Source: UBA993 sp964485855 (GTDB lineage Bacteria > Bacillota > Dethiobacteria > DTU022). From it: DNA of 64,000 nucleotides. Below, piece after piece: positions 52,932 to 62,689 of the stretch; positions within the stretch are counted from its first letter, which is position 1, and every line of letters starts with the position of its first letter. The position numbers and the translations under genes were made by a program. Location of the stretch: NCBI GenBank assembly GCA_964485855.1, contig CAZAKI010000004.1, positions 30,317-94,316 of the forward strand, in the 5' to 3' direction. The notes under the pieces were generated by a model, which saw only the letters and a program-made list of their open reading frames with translations, was not told the origin of the DNA and ran no database searches.

Positions 52932-54164
52932 GTGACCAAAAATTACCGCTACAAGGCTGTTGATCCATCAGGTGTTAAGTTAAAAGGCCATTTTGTGGCT
53001 GAAAACCGGAAAGAGGTTTTTGACTATTTAGGATCTAATGACCTGCTAATTCTTGAATTGCGAGAAACACAATTTCGAACTGCTTTGCTAACTGATTTCT
53101 TGCCTAAAGCTCTTGAAACAATCGGTTTAAAAGTATACAGCTGCCGTGATTTAATGCTCTTCTGCCGTCAACTGGCAACAATGCTGCAAGCTGGGGTATC
53201 ACTGTTGCAAGCCCTTTCTATATTAGCTGATCGCTTGGGAAACAAAGTATTTCGGAACCATTTGCAGTCTATTGTCAACTCGATTGAAGAGGGAGCAAGT
53301 TTCTCAGAAGCTTTAAAACAGGAAAAGGATTTCTTTCCTCCCCTACTGATCGGCATGGCTGAAACCGGCGAAACTGCCGGGGTTCTCGATGCAATCATGG
53401 AGAAAATGGCCGAGCATTATGAAAAACAATATGACCTGGAAGAAAAACTGCGTTCTGCAACCGCCTACCCCCTTTTCATTTTGGCAGTCTCTTTTGTCGT
53501 AATCCTGATCATGATCACCTTTGTATTGCCACGCTTTGCCGGTATCTTTGAAGCTTACGGCATGGCGATGCCTCTTTTTAGCCGTCTCATGCTGGCAGCC
53601 GGAAAATTTGCAGCTCGATTTTGGCTGCTATTTTTAGTTTTTCCTCTATTTCTCTACTTAGGCATTTACCGGTTGACCAAAACTAACCGGGGCCGGATCG
53701 CCGTAGACCGGCTGAAATTAAAACTACCCCTTTACGGTAAAATCTACATGCAAACAGCCGCCGCCCGCTTTGCCCGGTCGTTAAGCACGCTTCTCGGCAG
53801 TGGCGTCACTCTGTACCAAGCTCTCACTCTGGTCGATAAAGTGATCAGTAACCAAATAATCTCTAACTCGATTGGTGAATTGAAGCAGGCGCTTAGTCGT
53901 GGAGAAACAATATCCAGTCAGATGCAGGCTAACAGTTGTTTCCCTCCTCTTTTAGTGGAAATGGTCAGGGTCGGTGAAGAAAGCGGCAATCTCGATTACA
54001 CCCTTGAACGCACAGCAATGTTTTATGAAAAAGAAACCTCCTACCTGGTAGAAAGGCTTGGTTCTGTGCTTGAACCGATCCTGCTGATCCTCGTCGGCCT
54101 TTTCATCGGCCTGATTGTCTATTCCGTCCTTTCGCCGATGTACCAGGTTTTTCAGATGATTTAA
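52932..54164 (+). CDS. pilC: Type IV pilus inner-membrane platform protein PilC
   Basis: 410 residues; GTG start at 52932 with GAGG upstream. Two T2SSF repeats (about 70-195 and 275-395), each with a GETAGVLD- or GEESGNLD-type signature, and three membrane segments. It couples the PilB/PilT ATPases to pilin assembly. Confidence 0.95.
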   Translation: MTKNYRYKAVDPSGVKLKGHFVAENRKEVFDYLGSNDLLILELRETQFRTALLTDFLPKALETIGLKVYSCRDLMLFCRQLATMLQAGVSLLQALSILADRLGNKVFRNHLQSIVNSIEEGASFSEALKQEKDFFPPLLIGMAETGETAGVLDAIMEKMAEHYEKQYDLEEKLRSATAYPLFILAVSFVVILIMITFVLPRFAGIFEAYGMAMPLFSRLMLAAGKFAARFWLLFLVFPLFLYLGIYRLTKTNRGRIAVDRLKLKLPLYGKIYMQTAAARFARSLSTLLGSGVTLYQALTLVDKVISNQIISNSIGELKQALSRGETISSQMQANSCFPPLLVEMVRVGEESGNLDYTLERTAMFYEKETSYLVERLGSVLEPILLILVGLFIGLIVYSVLSPMYQVFQMI

Positions 54165-54224
54165 GCGTTATGAATTTTTTACGGTATATTGTTTACATGT
54201 AAAAGGTGACCGATTCGATTTTGT

Positions 54225-54253
54225 TTGACATTCAGTCAATTATCAGTTATTCT
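54225..54253 (+). promoter_or_regulatory. Sigma-A promoter of the riboswitch-controlled pilin operon
   Basis: TTGACA (54225-54230), 17-base spacer, TATTCT (54248-54253). Starts transcription about 30 bases before the aptamer. Confidence 0.75.
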
Positions 54254-54289
54254 AAAGATGCTAAATAATATTATGTTAATCAATATGTA

Positions 54290-54386
54290 GCAATCTTTAA
54301 AGGGCAAATCCGGAGCAATTCGGAGACGCAAAGCCAAGGGTCTCGAGTAATTAAAGTCGCAGACAGCCAGGTTGCAGAGAGATTGC
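54290..54386 (+). promoter_or_regulatory. Cyclic-di-GMP riboswitch, class I (GEMM)
   Basis: The aptamer closes with P1 GCAATCT (54290-54296) and AGATTGC (54380-54386). Class I core elements are present in order: AAAGGGCAAA, then GGAGACGCAAAGCCAAGGGTC, given here in short as GACGCAAAGCC, and AGACAGCCAGGTTGC. It lies in the leader of the pilin operon at 54471 and is followed by a terminator. It should change expression of the tip-pilin set with c-di-GMP level. Confidence 0.92.
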
Positions 54387-54403
54387 ATGTTAGGGTTATG
54401 TAA

Positions 54404-54446
54404 TTAACCTACCTGCCGCTCTAGACAGCAACCGGTAGGTTTTTTT
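54404..54446 (+). terminator. Riboswitch expression-platform terminator
   Basis: AACCTACC (54406-54413) pairs with GGTAGGTT (54434-54441), followed by a T run. A competing helix GGTTA (54394-54398)/TAACC (54405-54409) overlaps the 5' arm and could be the antiterminator. The sign of the switch is not certain. Confidence 0.8.
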
Positions 54447-54470
54447 AACCTCTTACGATGGTGGTGCGCT

Positions 54471-55538
54471 ATGTATAAAGGAAAATATTTATCTTTATCC
54501 GACAACCATGGTTCAACCATGATTATGGTTTTAATGGTAATGGTTGTTTTATTAATTCTGGGCACGGCTTTAATGAGCACCAGTGTGGCTGATAACCGGT
54601 TTGCCACAAAAAACGAAGATCGAATCCAAGCCTACTATATCGCCAGGACAGGTGCCCAGGCTGTTGCAGAGTACATAATACACGGAGAAGCTTCAGACCT
54701 TATCGGAAAAACATCTGAACCCAACACCCAGGTTGGTGGAGGCTCATTTACTGTTACCGTTGAAGAAGATGAAGAGAACAATGTTTACAACATTATTTCT
54801 ACCGGCGAATACAATGGAACCACTCAGACAGCAAAAATCCGTATTTCCACATCTGGCAGCGGGGTAGGTGGTATTTTCCAGTATGCCATAGTATCTAAAT
54901 CTGAAATTGAAATGAACAACAGCGCAGGCACCGGGCTCACTATCGTCGGCAGCGTTGGAGCAAAAGAAGGCCCTATCTTTCTCGGTAGTAAAAATACTTC
55001 AATTCTACAGGATATTGACCCAACACTAATATTTCCGGCGATCGTTACTCCTGATTCTTTTGATTATAGTTATACAACAATCGATAATTCCATCACTATA
55101 GAATCGAGCGCGGATAACCCTTTGTATATAAGTGTGGGAAGCATTGATTTCAGCAACAATAATAGAGTAATCCGCATTACCGGTGATGGTATAGTTCACA
55201 TGTATATTGATGGTGATATCGATTTTGGAGCCGATTCCGGTTTTTGGATTGCCGATACAGCAAAACTTTATGTTTATGTAACCGGGAGCAGAACCATTAG
55301 TTTAAGAGGTGTTCAAAATGCCAACTATTGTAAAAATCTGATGATCTATGCTCCGGAATCTGACATAGATTTTAACAATGCCTCAAAACAATTCGAATAT
55401 GAGGGTGCAATCATTGCGAACAATATATATTTGGCTAATCATCTAACAATCAAACACAATCCGGAAATGTATAATTTTATCGATCTCGATAAAACAAATA
55501 TTGGTATTGAATATACCGGCTACAGCTGGTACGAGTAA
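54471..55538 (+). CDS. PilX-like protein with large exported domain
   Basis: 355 residues. N-terminal membrane helix (about 18-40) and a PilX-type stretch (QAYYIARTGAQAVAEY). The rest (about 130-355) is beta-rich, with repeated Gly/Asn/Asp turns and a pattern like the bactofilin-like or DUF7305-type domains of other pilus-linked PilX proteins. No cysteine pair. First gene after the c-di-GMP riboswitch, followed by two more minor pilins. Confidence 0.75.
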   Translation: MYKGKYLSLSDNHGSTMIMVLMVMVVLLILGTALMSTSVADNRFATKNEDRIQAYYIARTGAQAVAEYIIHGEASDLIGKTSEPNTQVGGGSFTVTVEEDEENNVYNIISTGEYNGTTQTAKIRISTSGSGVGGIFQYAIVSKSEIEMNNSAGTGLTIVGSVGAKEGPIFLGSKNTSILQDIDPTLIFPAIVTPDSFDYSYTTIDNSITIESSADNPLYISVGSIDFSNNNRVIRITGDGIVHMYIDGDIDFGADSGFWIADTAKLYVYVTGSRTISLRGVQNANYCKNLMIYAPESDIDFNNASKQFEYEGAIIANNIYLANHLTIKHNPEMYNFIDLDKTNIGIEYTGYSWYE

Positions 55539-55557
55539 ATCTTTTTGGAGATTGCTA

Positions 55558-57039
55558 ATGAAAACAAATAATAGTTCAGGATTTACCTTGATAGAGGTTA
55601 TTCTTTCCCTAGCCATCCTCACCATTATTATCGTCGCTTTCCTTAGCTTATTTACAGCTGGGCTGCTTGGTGTTTTTGCTGCCGGTGACAAGGGGGTTGC
55701 CTACAATGAAGCCCAGGCAGATGTTGAAAGCAGAATTGGCACCAAGGAAGCTTTGGCTTCAGATGATCTGGTGCTTGTTTTTGATGGAGAAAGTCACAGT
55801 ATCCAGGGTGGACTGGTTGAATCATATCAAAGTGAAGGTGATCGTAGTTCAACTTTAGAAACCTTCATCCCCTTGGTACCAACGATTCTTCTCCAACCTT
55901 CCGTAAAACTTGAAGGTTATGAAGAACCGACAACCGTCACTATTACCGGATTCAATACAAGTTTTCAAAGCGCCAACACTATTGTCGATATCTACGATAA
56001 AGAAGGTGCAGTTAAGCTGTTCGGCCCAATTACTCCATCAGTAATTTCTGCAACCGAAGCAACTTTTACTATGCCTGAAAACCTGATTAATGCAACCGGC
56101 TACTACATTGTACGCACCACAACAACGCTAAGCGGGGAAGCAGATGAATTATCAAGAGCCAAGTATGTTGTTGAACAACCTGGACTGATCGCCATTGGCG
56201 ATGGTTGCCTATACGTGTCAGAAAATGGATCATACTGGCTTAATCGACCAGCCTCAACCCTGGATTCTTTTCCCATTTTTACTATACTTAACGGTGCTTG
56301 TTTCGGCAACAATAGATATGTCGCAGTTGGAAACAACGGACAAATCTTAATTTCAGCCGATCAGAACAGCTGGACTACCACAACCGCCGGGGTCTTTACT
56401 TTAAACGATATTGCCTGGTCCGGCAGTTTGAGTAAATATTATGCAGCAGGAGATAACGGGTCTCTTTATTATTCAACCAATGGAACTACGTGGACTTCTA
56501 TCAGTCTTGATACCTTAAGCGCGCTGAATGGTATTGCCATTAGCGGTGGGGGTTTTATTACTTTAGTCGGTGACAACGGGTCCATCATCACTTCAAATGG
56601 AGGCACAAGCTGGACCTATCAACCCAACATAGTTGAAAATAACCTGAACAGCGTAGCTACCAATTATGATCTAGAAGGTTTAAACAATCTATTTATAGCT
56701 GTTGGTGACGGCGGTTCTATTCTTACTTCGATTGACGGCAGCAGCTGGTCAATTTTTTCCGGTTTTGACGGTAATGAAAATTTAAACAGCGTCTTCCATA
56801 ATAATAACAAATTTGTTATTGTCGGCGATTCTGGTCGGATTATCATTTACGATGTATTAAGTGATTCCTGGACTTACACATCGGTCGGGACGGCAAACCT
56901 GAATGGTGTTTATGGAAGCGGTGGCTCATTTGTTGCCGTAGGAGACAACAGCACAATTCTAAAAGCAACTGATGCTGTTAGCTGGACATCTTATAGCGGC
57001 ACGGTAAACGGAAATTTCAAAGCTGTCACTGGAAAATAA
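55558..57039 (+). CDS. Minor pilin with TIG-like domain and seven-bladed beta-propeller
   Basis: 493 residues from the ATG at 55558 (TTGGAG upstream); the longer start at 55501 lies in the previous gene. PilV-type signal SSG|FTLIEVILSLAIL. A TIG/IPT-like domain follows (about 105-195). The C-terminal part (about 205-493) has seven repeats of the form AVGDNGSILTSxDGxSWT, the Ycf48/BNR-like blade, counted from LIAIGDG to FVAVGDN. This is a pilin N-terminus fused to a beta-propeller, a likely tip adhesin or ligand-binding module analogous in place to PilY1. Under the c-di-GMP riboswitch. Confidence 0.88.
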   Translation: MKTNNSSGFTLIEVILSLAILTIIIVAFLSLFTAGLLGVFAAGDKGVAYNEAQADVESRIGTKEALASDDLVLVFDGESHSIQGGLVESYQSEGDRSSTLETFIPLVPTILLQPSVKLEGYEEPTTVTITGFNTSFQSANTIVDIYDKEGAVKLFGPITPSVISATEATFTMPENLINATGYYIVRTTTTLSGEADELSRAKYVVEQPGLIAIGDGCLYVSENGSYWLNRPASTLDSFPIFTILNGACFGNNRYVAVGNNGQILISADQNSWTTTTAGVFTLNDIAWSGSLSKYYAAGDNGSLYYSTNGTTWTSISLDTLSALNGIAISGGGFITLVGDNGSIITSNGGTSWTYQPNIVENNLNSVATNYDLEGLNNLFIAVGDGGSILTSIDGSSWSIFSGFDGNENLNSVFHNNNKFVIVGDSGRIIIYDVLSDSWTYTSVGTANLNGVYGSGGSFVAVGDNSTILKATDAVSWTSYSGTVNGNFKAVTGK

Positions 57040-57058
57040 TTAGGTGGTTTATACTAAT

Positions 57059-57532
57059 ATGAATAAAAACTATCATCTAAAGTTCATTCTCAATAATATT
57101 CAAGGATTTAACTTAATTGAGCTGATTATTGCTCTCGTGCTGATGTTAATCGTTTTGGCCTTAGGATATAATTTTTTCTTCCTTAATTATAGGGCATACC
57201 AAACCGGCGATTTACTTGCACAAGTTCAATTTGATACTCGCATGGCTTCTGACTATATAACTTTTGAGCTGCGCAATGTCGAGGAAATCAGTCTGACCGA
57301 TGACACTTTAACCAGCCATATTGATCTTAACGAACTAAGTGCAAAGTATCCTAAAGTATCTGCAGCTTCTTTTATCCTACTACAATCAGGTTCAAGCTAT
57401 GTTGTCAGTTATTCAGTCATCGGTAGCGATCCGGGTCTAAACAACAATTACCAGCTCGAATCTGAAGTACTGCTTAATAACATTAAAAGTGCTGAAACTG
57501 GAAGCGGAAATGTTATTTATTATTCTAAGTGA
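57059..57532 (+). CDS. PilW-like minor pilin
   Basis: 157 residues from the ATG at 57059, with AGGTGG 11 bases upstream. Prepilin signal NIQG|FNLIELIIALVLML, then a PilW/GspJ-like core (TRMASDYITFELRNVEEISL). Last gene of the riboswitch operon; a terminator follows. Confidence 0.82.
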   Translation: MNKNYHLKFILNNIQGFNLIELIIALVLMLIVLALGYNFFFLNYRAYQTGDLLAQVQFDTRMASDYITFELRNVEEISLTDDTLTSHIDLNELSAKYPKVSAASFILLQSGSSYVVSYSVIGSDPGLNNNYQLESEVLLNNIKSAETGSGNVIYYSK

Positions 57533-57546
57533 CGCCTTAATCGTTC

Positions 57547-57572
57547 GAAGTTCATTTTAATGACTTCTTTTT
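57547..57572 (+). terminator. Intrinsic terminator of the plus-strand pilin operon
   Basis: GAAGT(T)CAT/ATGACTTC stem with a TTTA loop and one bulge, followed by TTTTT. It overlaps the 3' end of the convergent pilT. Confidence 0.7.
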
Positions 57573-58658
57573 ATTCAGTTGTGAATCAGACCCATTATTT
57601 CTTTCGAGATATTCATTAATCCGTTCTAAGTCGTTGGCATTTTCCTTCAAAGCTTCGCTAGTGATTATTCCATTGTCATATAGACTCTGCAAATGTTTAT
57701 CCATGGTGATCATCCCATAGCGAGAGCCGGTTTCGATTACTGAGTATAACTGATGCGCCTTGCCTTCACGAATTAAATTGCGCACTGCTGCATTCGATGT
57801 AAGACACTCAATGGTTGCAATTAAACCGCTGTCATCTTTGCGGGGGATTAAGCGCTGGGAGATAATCCCAACCAAAGTGTTAGCCAGCTGGATTCTGATT
57901 TGCTGTTGATGAGTGGGCTGGAAAGAGTCAATGATTCTCTCGATAGTCTGCGCAGCATTAATGGTATGCAGGGTGGCCATAACCAGATGGCCGGTTTCAG
58001 CAGCGGTTATGGCGATTGAAATTGTTTCCAAATCGCGCATTTCACCAATCATGATCACGTCGGGATCCTGTCGCAGGGCAGCCCGCAGGGCTTCTGGAAA
58101 AGAATTACTGTCCCGGCCAATTTCCCGTTGGGTGATAATACATTTATGGTTTTCGTGATTATATTCAATAGGATCTTCCAAAGTCACAATGTGACAGGCT
58201 TTCTCCCGGTTGATCTGCTCGATCATGGCAGCTAGCGTTGTTGATTTACCGCTACCGGTTGGTCCGGTAACCAGGATCAAACCCTTATTCTGCCTAGCTA
58301 GATGCTTGATTATTTCTGGTAATTCAAGGGCATCGATTGTCGGGATAGCATTATTGATGATCCTTGCGGCAATACCGATAACCCCACGCTGCCGGTAGCA
58401 GTTAATCCTAAAATAGCCAATATCTGCTATACGATATGATAAATCAATCTCGCCTTTTTGCTCGAACACTTTGAGTTTATCGCCATGACCATCAAGAACC
58501 TGCCGGGCCATCGCCATTACTTCTTCACTTTTAAGCACGGGCAAATCCAAAAAAACCAAGCGCTGATTGTACCGGATCACCGGAACAACACCGGTAACCA
58601 GATGGACATCCGATGCCTTTTTCTTAACAGCGTTGGCGAGGAAGGTGTTGATATTCAT
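57552..58658 (-). CDS. pilT: Type IV pilus retraction ATPase PilT
   Basis: 368 residues. Walker A GPTGSGKSTTLAAMI, Asp box LEDPIEYNH, Walker B PDVIMIGEMRDLETI, and the His box ATLHTINAAQTIERIID. The AIRNLIRE-type retraction motif appears as AVRNLIREGKAHQ. Drives pilus retraction and twitching. It lies after the minus-strand pilin operon, 60 bases from it, and may be read with it. Confidence 0.95.
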   Translation of the reverse strand: MNINTFLANAVKKKASDVHLVTGVVPVIRYNQRLVFLDLPVLKSEEVMAMARQVLDGHGDKLKVFEQKGEIDLSYRIADIGYFRINCYRQRGVIGIAARIINNAIPTIDALELPEIIKHLARQNKGLILVTGPTGSGKSTTLAAMIEQINREKACHIVTLEDPIEYNHENHKCIITQREIGRDSNSFPEALRAALRQDPDVIMIGEMRDLETISIAITAAETGHLVMATLHTINAAQTIERIIDSFQPTHQQQIRIQLANTLVGIISQRLIPRKDDSGLIATIECLTSNAAVRNLIREGKAHQLYSVIETGSRYGMITMDKHLQSLYDNGIITSEALKENANDLERINEYLERNNGSDSQLNKKKSLK

Positions 58659-58718
58659 CCATATCTTACCTTTTATCTTTCAGATAATAAATTAATAATA
58701 TCTCATCACATCAATCTA

Positions 58719-60113
58719 CTAAGGGAGTAGGCTCCAACTTTGACCAGTCACCTTTAGATTATAGGTTTCTGTTTGATTTGAAGTATTCTGTACTGTTAAA
58801 GTAACAACAGTATTATTGTTTAGTCTAGAACTAAAAGACAAAGTAAACGATTGAACTGGATCTGGTGTTGGGTTATCAGGCATTTTGTTATTTTGATTTC
58901 CAGAAATATTGAAAGATGATATAGTTACTTCTTGGTTATAGTTTAAAGAAAGGCTATCTCGATTGCCTGAAAAAGAATTTAATTCTATTGGTATTTCCAT
59001 AACACTAATGTTACAAGTATCTGTATAATTGCCATCTTGAGTAATAACAGTAATTATTACAGATCCAGCAGAAATAGCGCTGACCATTCCTTCATTAACA
59101 CTGGCTATACTAGGGTTACTGGTGGTCCATGTAAGATCTTGGTTTGTCGCATCGACAGGAGTTATCGTAGCGTCTAACTCTATAGTATCTCCAATAAGAA
59201 GGTTACCAGAAGATTGATTGAGATTTACTCCCGTAACACTTATCACTTGATTGTTTACGGTAACATTTACTGAGGCAGTTATTCCCCCATCTTCAGTTGT
59301 AACCGTAACCGTTGTACTTCCGGCACCTACCCCGGTAACAACTCCATCGTTGCTTACAGTCGCTATAGCCTGATTAGCAGAGCTCCAGGAGACATTTTGA
59401 TTTGTTGCATCGGCTGGTGTTATCAAGTAAGTAATATTTTCCGTTTCACCGATATCTAAATCTATTTCTGTCGGGTCAACAGTAATATTTGTAACTGGAA
59501 TAGCAGTATTGCCGTTATTGTTATCGATGACACCCATTTCATATTCCAAAGCCTGGCCGCTTGTTGAGCCTCCGATAGGGTTACCTGCAGATAAATTTAG
59601 TAAGCGCACTTCCGTTTCCAAACTATTACCGCTGGTATTTTCAGTAAAATTCATTCTCACTGTGTTTGGAGCAATTTGAGTAAATAAAACATTAAAAGAA
59701 ATCTCATTGTCCAGATCATGGGGTAATATAATGCTTCCAGAATTATCTTTTTTCTCAATCCGGTTATTTGCATTAAGATATATATATACTTTATCATCAT
59801 CTACATTAACGGGTACATCTGCCGTATTAATAACATTTAATACCCCTGCATATCTAATCTCATTTGATACTACTTCAGCGGCCATCCTGAGGTTATTATT
59901 TACTATAGAACTTTCTGTTCCCAAATCAAAAACGCGCCATCCAAAACTAAAAAACATGTAACCTGAAATCAAAACAATCGACATCACAGTTAAACCAATT
60001 AATAGTTCCACAACCGTCATCCCGCTTTGATTAAAAAAAAGTTTCAAAGCACTTATTTTTACACCAGGCAAGCCTGAGTACCATAAATATTTTTTAATCA
60101 GGGATGAAAACAT
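58719..60113 (-). CDS. PilW-like minor pilin with two Big_2 domains
   Basis: 464 residues from the ATG at 60113 (GAGG nine bases upstream). Long prepilin leader, then NQSG|MTVVELLIGLTVMS. After a pilin core (to about 200) come two bacterial Ig-like Big_2 domains, with the diagnostic DPTEIDLDIGETENITY, WSSANQAIATVSNDGVVTG and IASVNEGMVSAISAGS stretches, and a third beta-rich region at the end. Big_2 domains are known from intimins and other adhesins. Under the second c-di-GMP riboswitch. Overlaps the PilV gene by 20 bases. Confidence 0.87.
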   Translation of the reverse strand: MFSSLIKKYLWYSGLPGVKISALKLFFNQSGMTVVELLIGLTVMSIVLISGYMFFSFGWRVFDLGTESSIVNNNLRMAAEVVSNEIRYAGVLNVINTADVPVNVDDDKVYIYLNANNRIEKKDNSGSIILPHDLDNEISFNVLFTQIAPNTVRMNFTENTSGNSLETEVRLLNLSAGNPIGGSTSGQALEYEMGVIDNNNGNTAIPVTNITVDPTEIDLDIGETENITYLITPADATNQNVSWSSANQAIATVSNDGVVTGVGAGSTTVTVTTEDGGITASVNVTVNNQVISVTGVNLNQSSGNLLIGDTIELDATITPVDATNQDLTWTTSNPSIASVNEGMVSAISAGSVIITVITQDGNYTDTCNISVMEIPIELNSFSGNRDSLSLNYNQEVTISSFNISGNQNNKMPDNPTPDPVQSFTLSFSSRLNNNTVVTLTVQNTSNQTETYNLKVTGQSWSLLP

Positions 60114-60417
60114 TGATAGTAACCTCTTTTCCATCAGCCATAGCTTGTTTAAAAGTACCCTGTTTCCCTGCAATTGATACCCCGTTATTAAAAACAATGC
60201 TAATTGCTTGATTATCGACTTCAGGTGTAGGATTATCAGCCTCTAATTCCTTTTGTATATCAAATAAAGTATCGCTTCGGTCACGACTGCTCACAATTTC
60301 GCTAATACTGAAATTGAAAAGGGTCATAAAAACAATTACTACCATCAGTAAAATAAAAATTGCTATGAATACTTCGATTAGAGAAAAACCCTTTTCATTG
60401 TCTAATAGCGTCTTCAT
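60094..60417 (-). CDS. PilV-like minor pilin
   Basis: 107 residues, short. Prepilin signal EKG|FSLIEVFIAIFILLM. A small soluble domain follows. Overlaps both neighbours, so the trio PilX-PilV-PilW is translated as a unit. Confidence 0.85.
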   Translation of the reverse strand: MKTLLDNEKGFSLIEVFIAIFILLMVVIVFMTLFNFSISEIVSSRDRSDTLFDIQKELEADNPTPEVDNQAISIVFNNGVSIAGKQGTFKQAMADGKEVTINVFIPD

Positions 60418-61802
60418 TAGTTATTACCTCCGCTCCACTGCGGATTACCCCAGGTGCTGTTATTACTGCCATTACCACCGCCATTGTTACCGTTTCCATT
60501 TGAAGGGAATATCTCAATTGGAAAGAGACCCAAGTCCGGCTGAGCATAACTTAATACACCGGCACCATCTATTCTTAAACTGTTGGCGATTATTGAGCCA
60601 GTAATAGAACCGCTACCACCGATTGCAACGTGAGCATTGGGTGCATATAGAACTCTGGTCAGTAGGCTGGCATCACCGGTAATATTGACAGCAGTACCTA
60701 GTGTAATTATATGCCCGGTTATACCATTGCTGCCAGCGATACTAATGCCAGCGCTTTCAGCAAAATAATTACCAACATATCTAGTATTGCCACCAATGCT
60801 CGGTTCAGCAAGTCCTTTGTAGTACATCATCAGATTTTTTACAGCGCCGGCATTATTGATTGTGCTACTGCCGCCTAATATAAAAGCGTCTTCTACATAC
60901 AATGTCAATCTGCTGTTCTCGCCTAAATTAATCAGATTGATATGACCCTGGCTGACATTCAAGGTGCCTACCCGAATTATTCTGTCCCCACCATCCATAT
61001 CAATAGTTATTGTTCGGTTACTTGTAGCTGAAATGGTTCCATATTGACCATCGTTATCAATAAGATAGTATTCGCCACTAACCCAAGGCGTTGAAAAGTC
61101 ACCTCTATTTATCAAGTTATTTGGGAATTCCGGAAAAGTCGGTGTAGGATATAATCTTTCCGCTTGCAGAGGGATAATATCGCCCCCACTAATATTTCCC
61201 GATTGATTATTACTTTGTTGAACTACAGTGTTAGGATCTCCACCAGGACCAATGTACAGATCACCGCCTGATAGTGATGTCGACCACGCAAACTGAACTG
61301 AATTAGAACCAATAGAATTAGTCCCTGCAGCTCCGTTTATGATGGTCGAGCTACCTGTTAGTTGTATTGCCGGGTTGCTTTGGCTGCCCTGTCCTATAGC
61401 GAAAATAGCCATATCGGTTGGAAAGGGAAACTCACCAGACGAGCCACCACCTTGTTTAGTCAATAACACATTAACAGTTTCTGAATAGTTATTAACAGTT
61501 CCTTGTGCCGTAATCAGAAGTTGATCCTGATTGCTCGTATCAACATTAATAGTAAATGAACCGTGATCAAGGGTTACGGTATTGGATGAACCTTCAGGCA
61601 CTGTGTTTCCAGACAAAATCCAATCAACAGTAGCTAGTGCCCCATAATAGGCAAGGTAATGAGCCTGGATTCTGTCTTGTTGCTTGATTGCTTCTTTAAC
61701 TTGCGAAGTACTGACTGAAATCAGAACTGTGCCTAATACTGCCATGACCAACATCGTAACCAACACTAGTAAAAGAGCATATCCCTTTTCGTTCTTAATC
61801 AT
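60417..61802 (-). CDS. PilX-like protein with large beta-rich exported domain
   Basis: 461 residues from the ATG at 61802, with GGGGAG nine bases upstream. N-terminal helix GYALLLVLVTMLVMAVLG and the PilX-type QAHYLAYYGALATVDW. The long remainder is Gly/Asn/Ser-rich with many short beta repeats (GGSSTINNAG, GNTRYVGNYF, GSNGITGHII), suggesting a stacked beta-helix like DUF7305 proteins. Ends in a Gly/Asn-rich tail. A larger counterpart of the protein at 54471. Confidence 0.78.
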   Translation of the reverse strand: MIKNEKGYALLLVLVTMLVMAVLGTVLISVSTSQVKEAIKQQDRIQAHYLAYYGALATVDWILSGNTVPEGSSNTVTLDHGSFTINVDTSNQDQLLITAQGTVNNYSETVNVLLTKQGGGSSGEFPFPTDMAIFAIGQGSQSNPAIQLTGSSTIINGAAGTNSIGSNSVQFAWSTSLSGGDLYIGPGGDPNTVVQQSNNQSGNISGGDIIPLQAERLYPTPTFPEFPNNLINRGDFSTPWVSGEYYLIDNDGQYGTISATSNRTITIDMDGGDRIIRVGTLNVSQGHINLINLGENSRLTLYVEDAFILGGSSTINNAGAVKNLMMYYKGLAEPSIGGNTRYVGNYFAESAGISIAGSNGITGHIITLGTAVNITGDASLLTRVLYAPNAHVAIGGSGSITGSIIANSLRIDGAGVLSYAQPDLGLFPIEIFPSNGNGNNGGGNGSNNSTWGNPQWSGGNN

Positions 61803-61860
61803 TACTTTCAACTCCCCGGACATAATAAATGACTGCCGGTCACAGTATCAATATGAAATA

Positions 61861-62685
61861 TTAATTCGATGGTTCAATCTTCAAGGTCGCAATATCAATT
61901 AAATTTTCCTCATTAATCGAATGATAATACCAATATTGCGTATTAGCATTATACACTAAATTCCAATTATAAGTTGAAGGCATTATTTGCAAATTGCCAT
62001 TATAATCATTTACCAGAAAAGTGTAACCGTGTTCCGGTGTAATAAGCAGGTCTTTACCGCTTGGTTTATACACGATGTGACCAACCGGATCCTGCCAATC
62101 TTCAGGGTTCAAGCCAAGATCGGTATATTTATAGTCGCCCCAAGATCGACCATATGCACCTGTATCAGTATATTTCTTTTGCATTAGAGCGATCATATTC
62201 GTCGATATTTCGGTAAAGGTACTGCCAAGGGGGCTTAATGGCGTACTGATACCCTGGACTTCGAGTTTCCAGATTTGCATTCCAATATCCCATGAAAAAT
62301 CACCTTCATCCTGAATTGGCTTAAGAACATCAGCAATAAAGCCAGCTTCAACTAATCTTTGCATTCTTTCTTCATCGTTATTAATACCCTGAAAAATATC
62401 AACATTAACTATGGCAGATGAAAATTTATACATGCCGGTTACTGAGTTCAGGGTATCCAGATTTACTTGATCGGTGGCAATTTTAGCCGCTTCAGTATTA
62501 CTTGTATATACCGGTATAGCGATAGCTACTAATACGCCAATTACGGCAACAACAACTATCAGTTCGATCAAAGAGAAGCCGTACAGACTCTTCTTGATAC
62601 TATTTTTTTGTGTTGCTTTTATTTCGGGCACTCTTCTATAACCTTTCTGATCTGATTTGATATTTCTTGCGCAATACAATTTCAT
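61861..62685 (-). CDS. PilA-type pilin with a C-terminal extension
   Basis: 274 residues from the ATG at 62685, which has no good ribosome site; GTG 62631, with AAGG upstream, would give a shorter leader and is a fair alternative. Signal SLYG|FSLIELIVVVAVIGVLVAIA, then TSNTEAAKIATDQVNL. The first 60 residues are nearly the same as in the pilin at 62690, so the two are tandem duplicates with different C-termini. The C-terminal part is aromatic-rich, with no known domain. Confidence 0.85.
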   Translation of the reverse strand: MKLYCARNIKSDQKGYRRVPEIKATQKNSIKKSLYGFSLIELIVVVAVIGVLVAIAIPVYTSNTEAAKIATDQVNLDTLNSVTGMYKFSSAIVNVDIFQGINNDEERMQRLVEAGFIADVLKPIQDEGDFSWDIGMQIWKLEVQGISTPLSPLGSTFTEISTNMIALMQKKYTDTGAYGRSWGDYKYTDLGLNPEDWQDPVGHIVYKPSGKDLLITPEHGYTFLVNDYNGNLQIMPSTYNWNLVYNANTQYWYYHSINEENLIDIATLKIEPSN

Positions 62686-62689
62686 ACTT

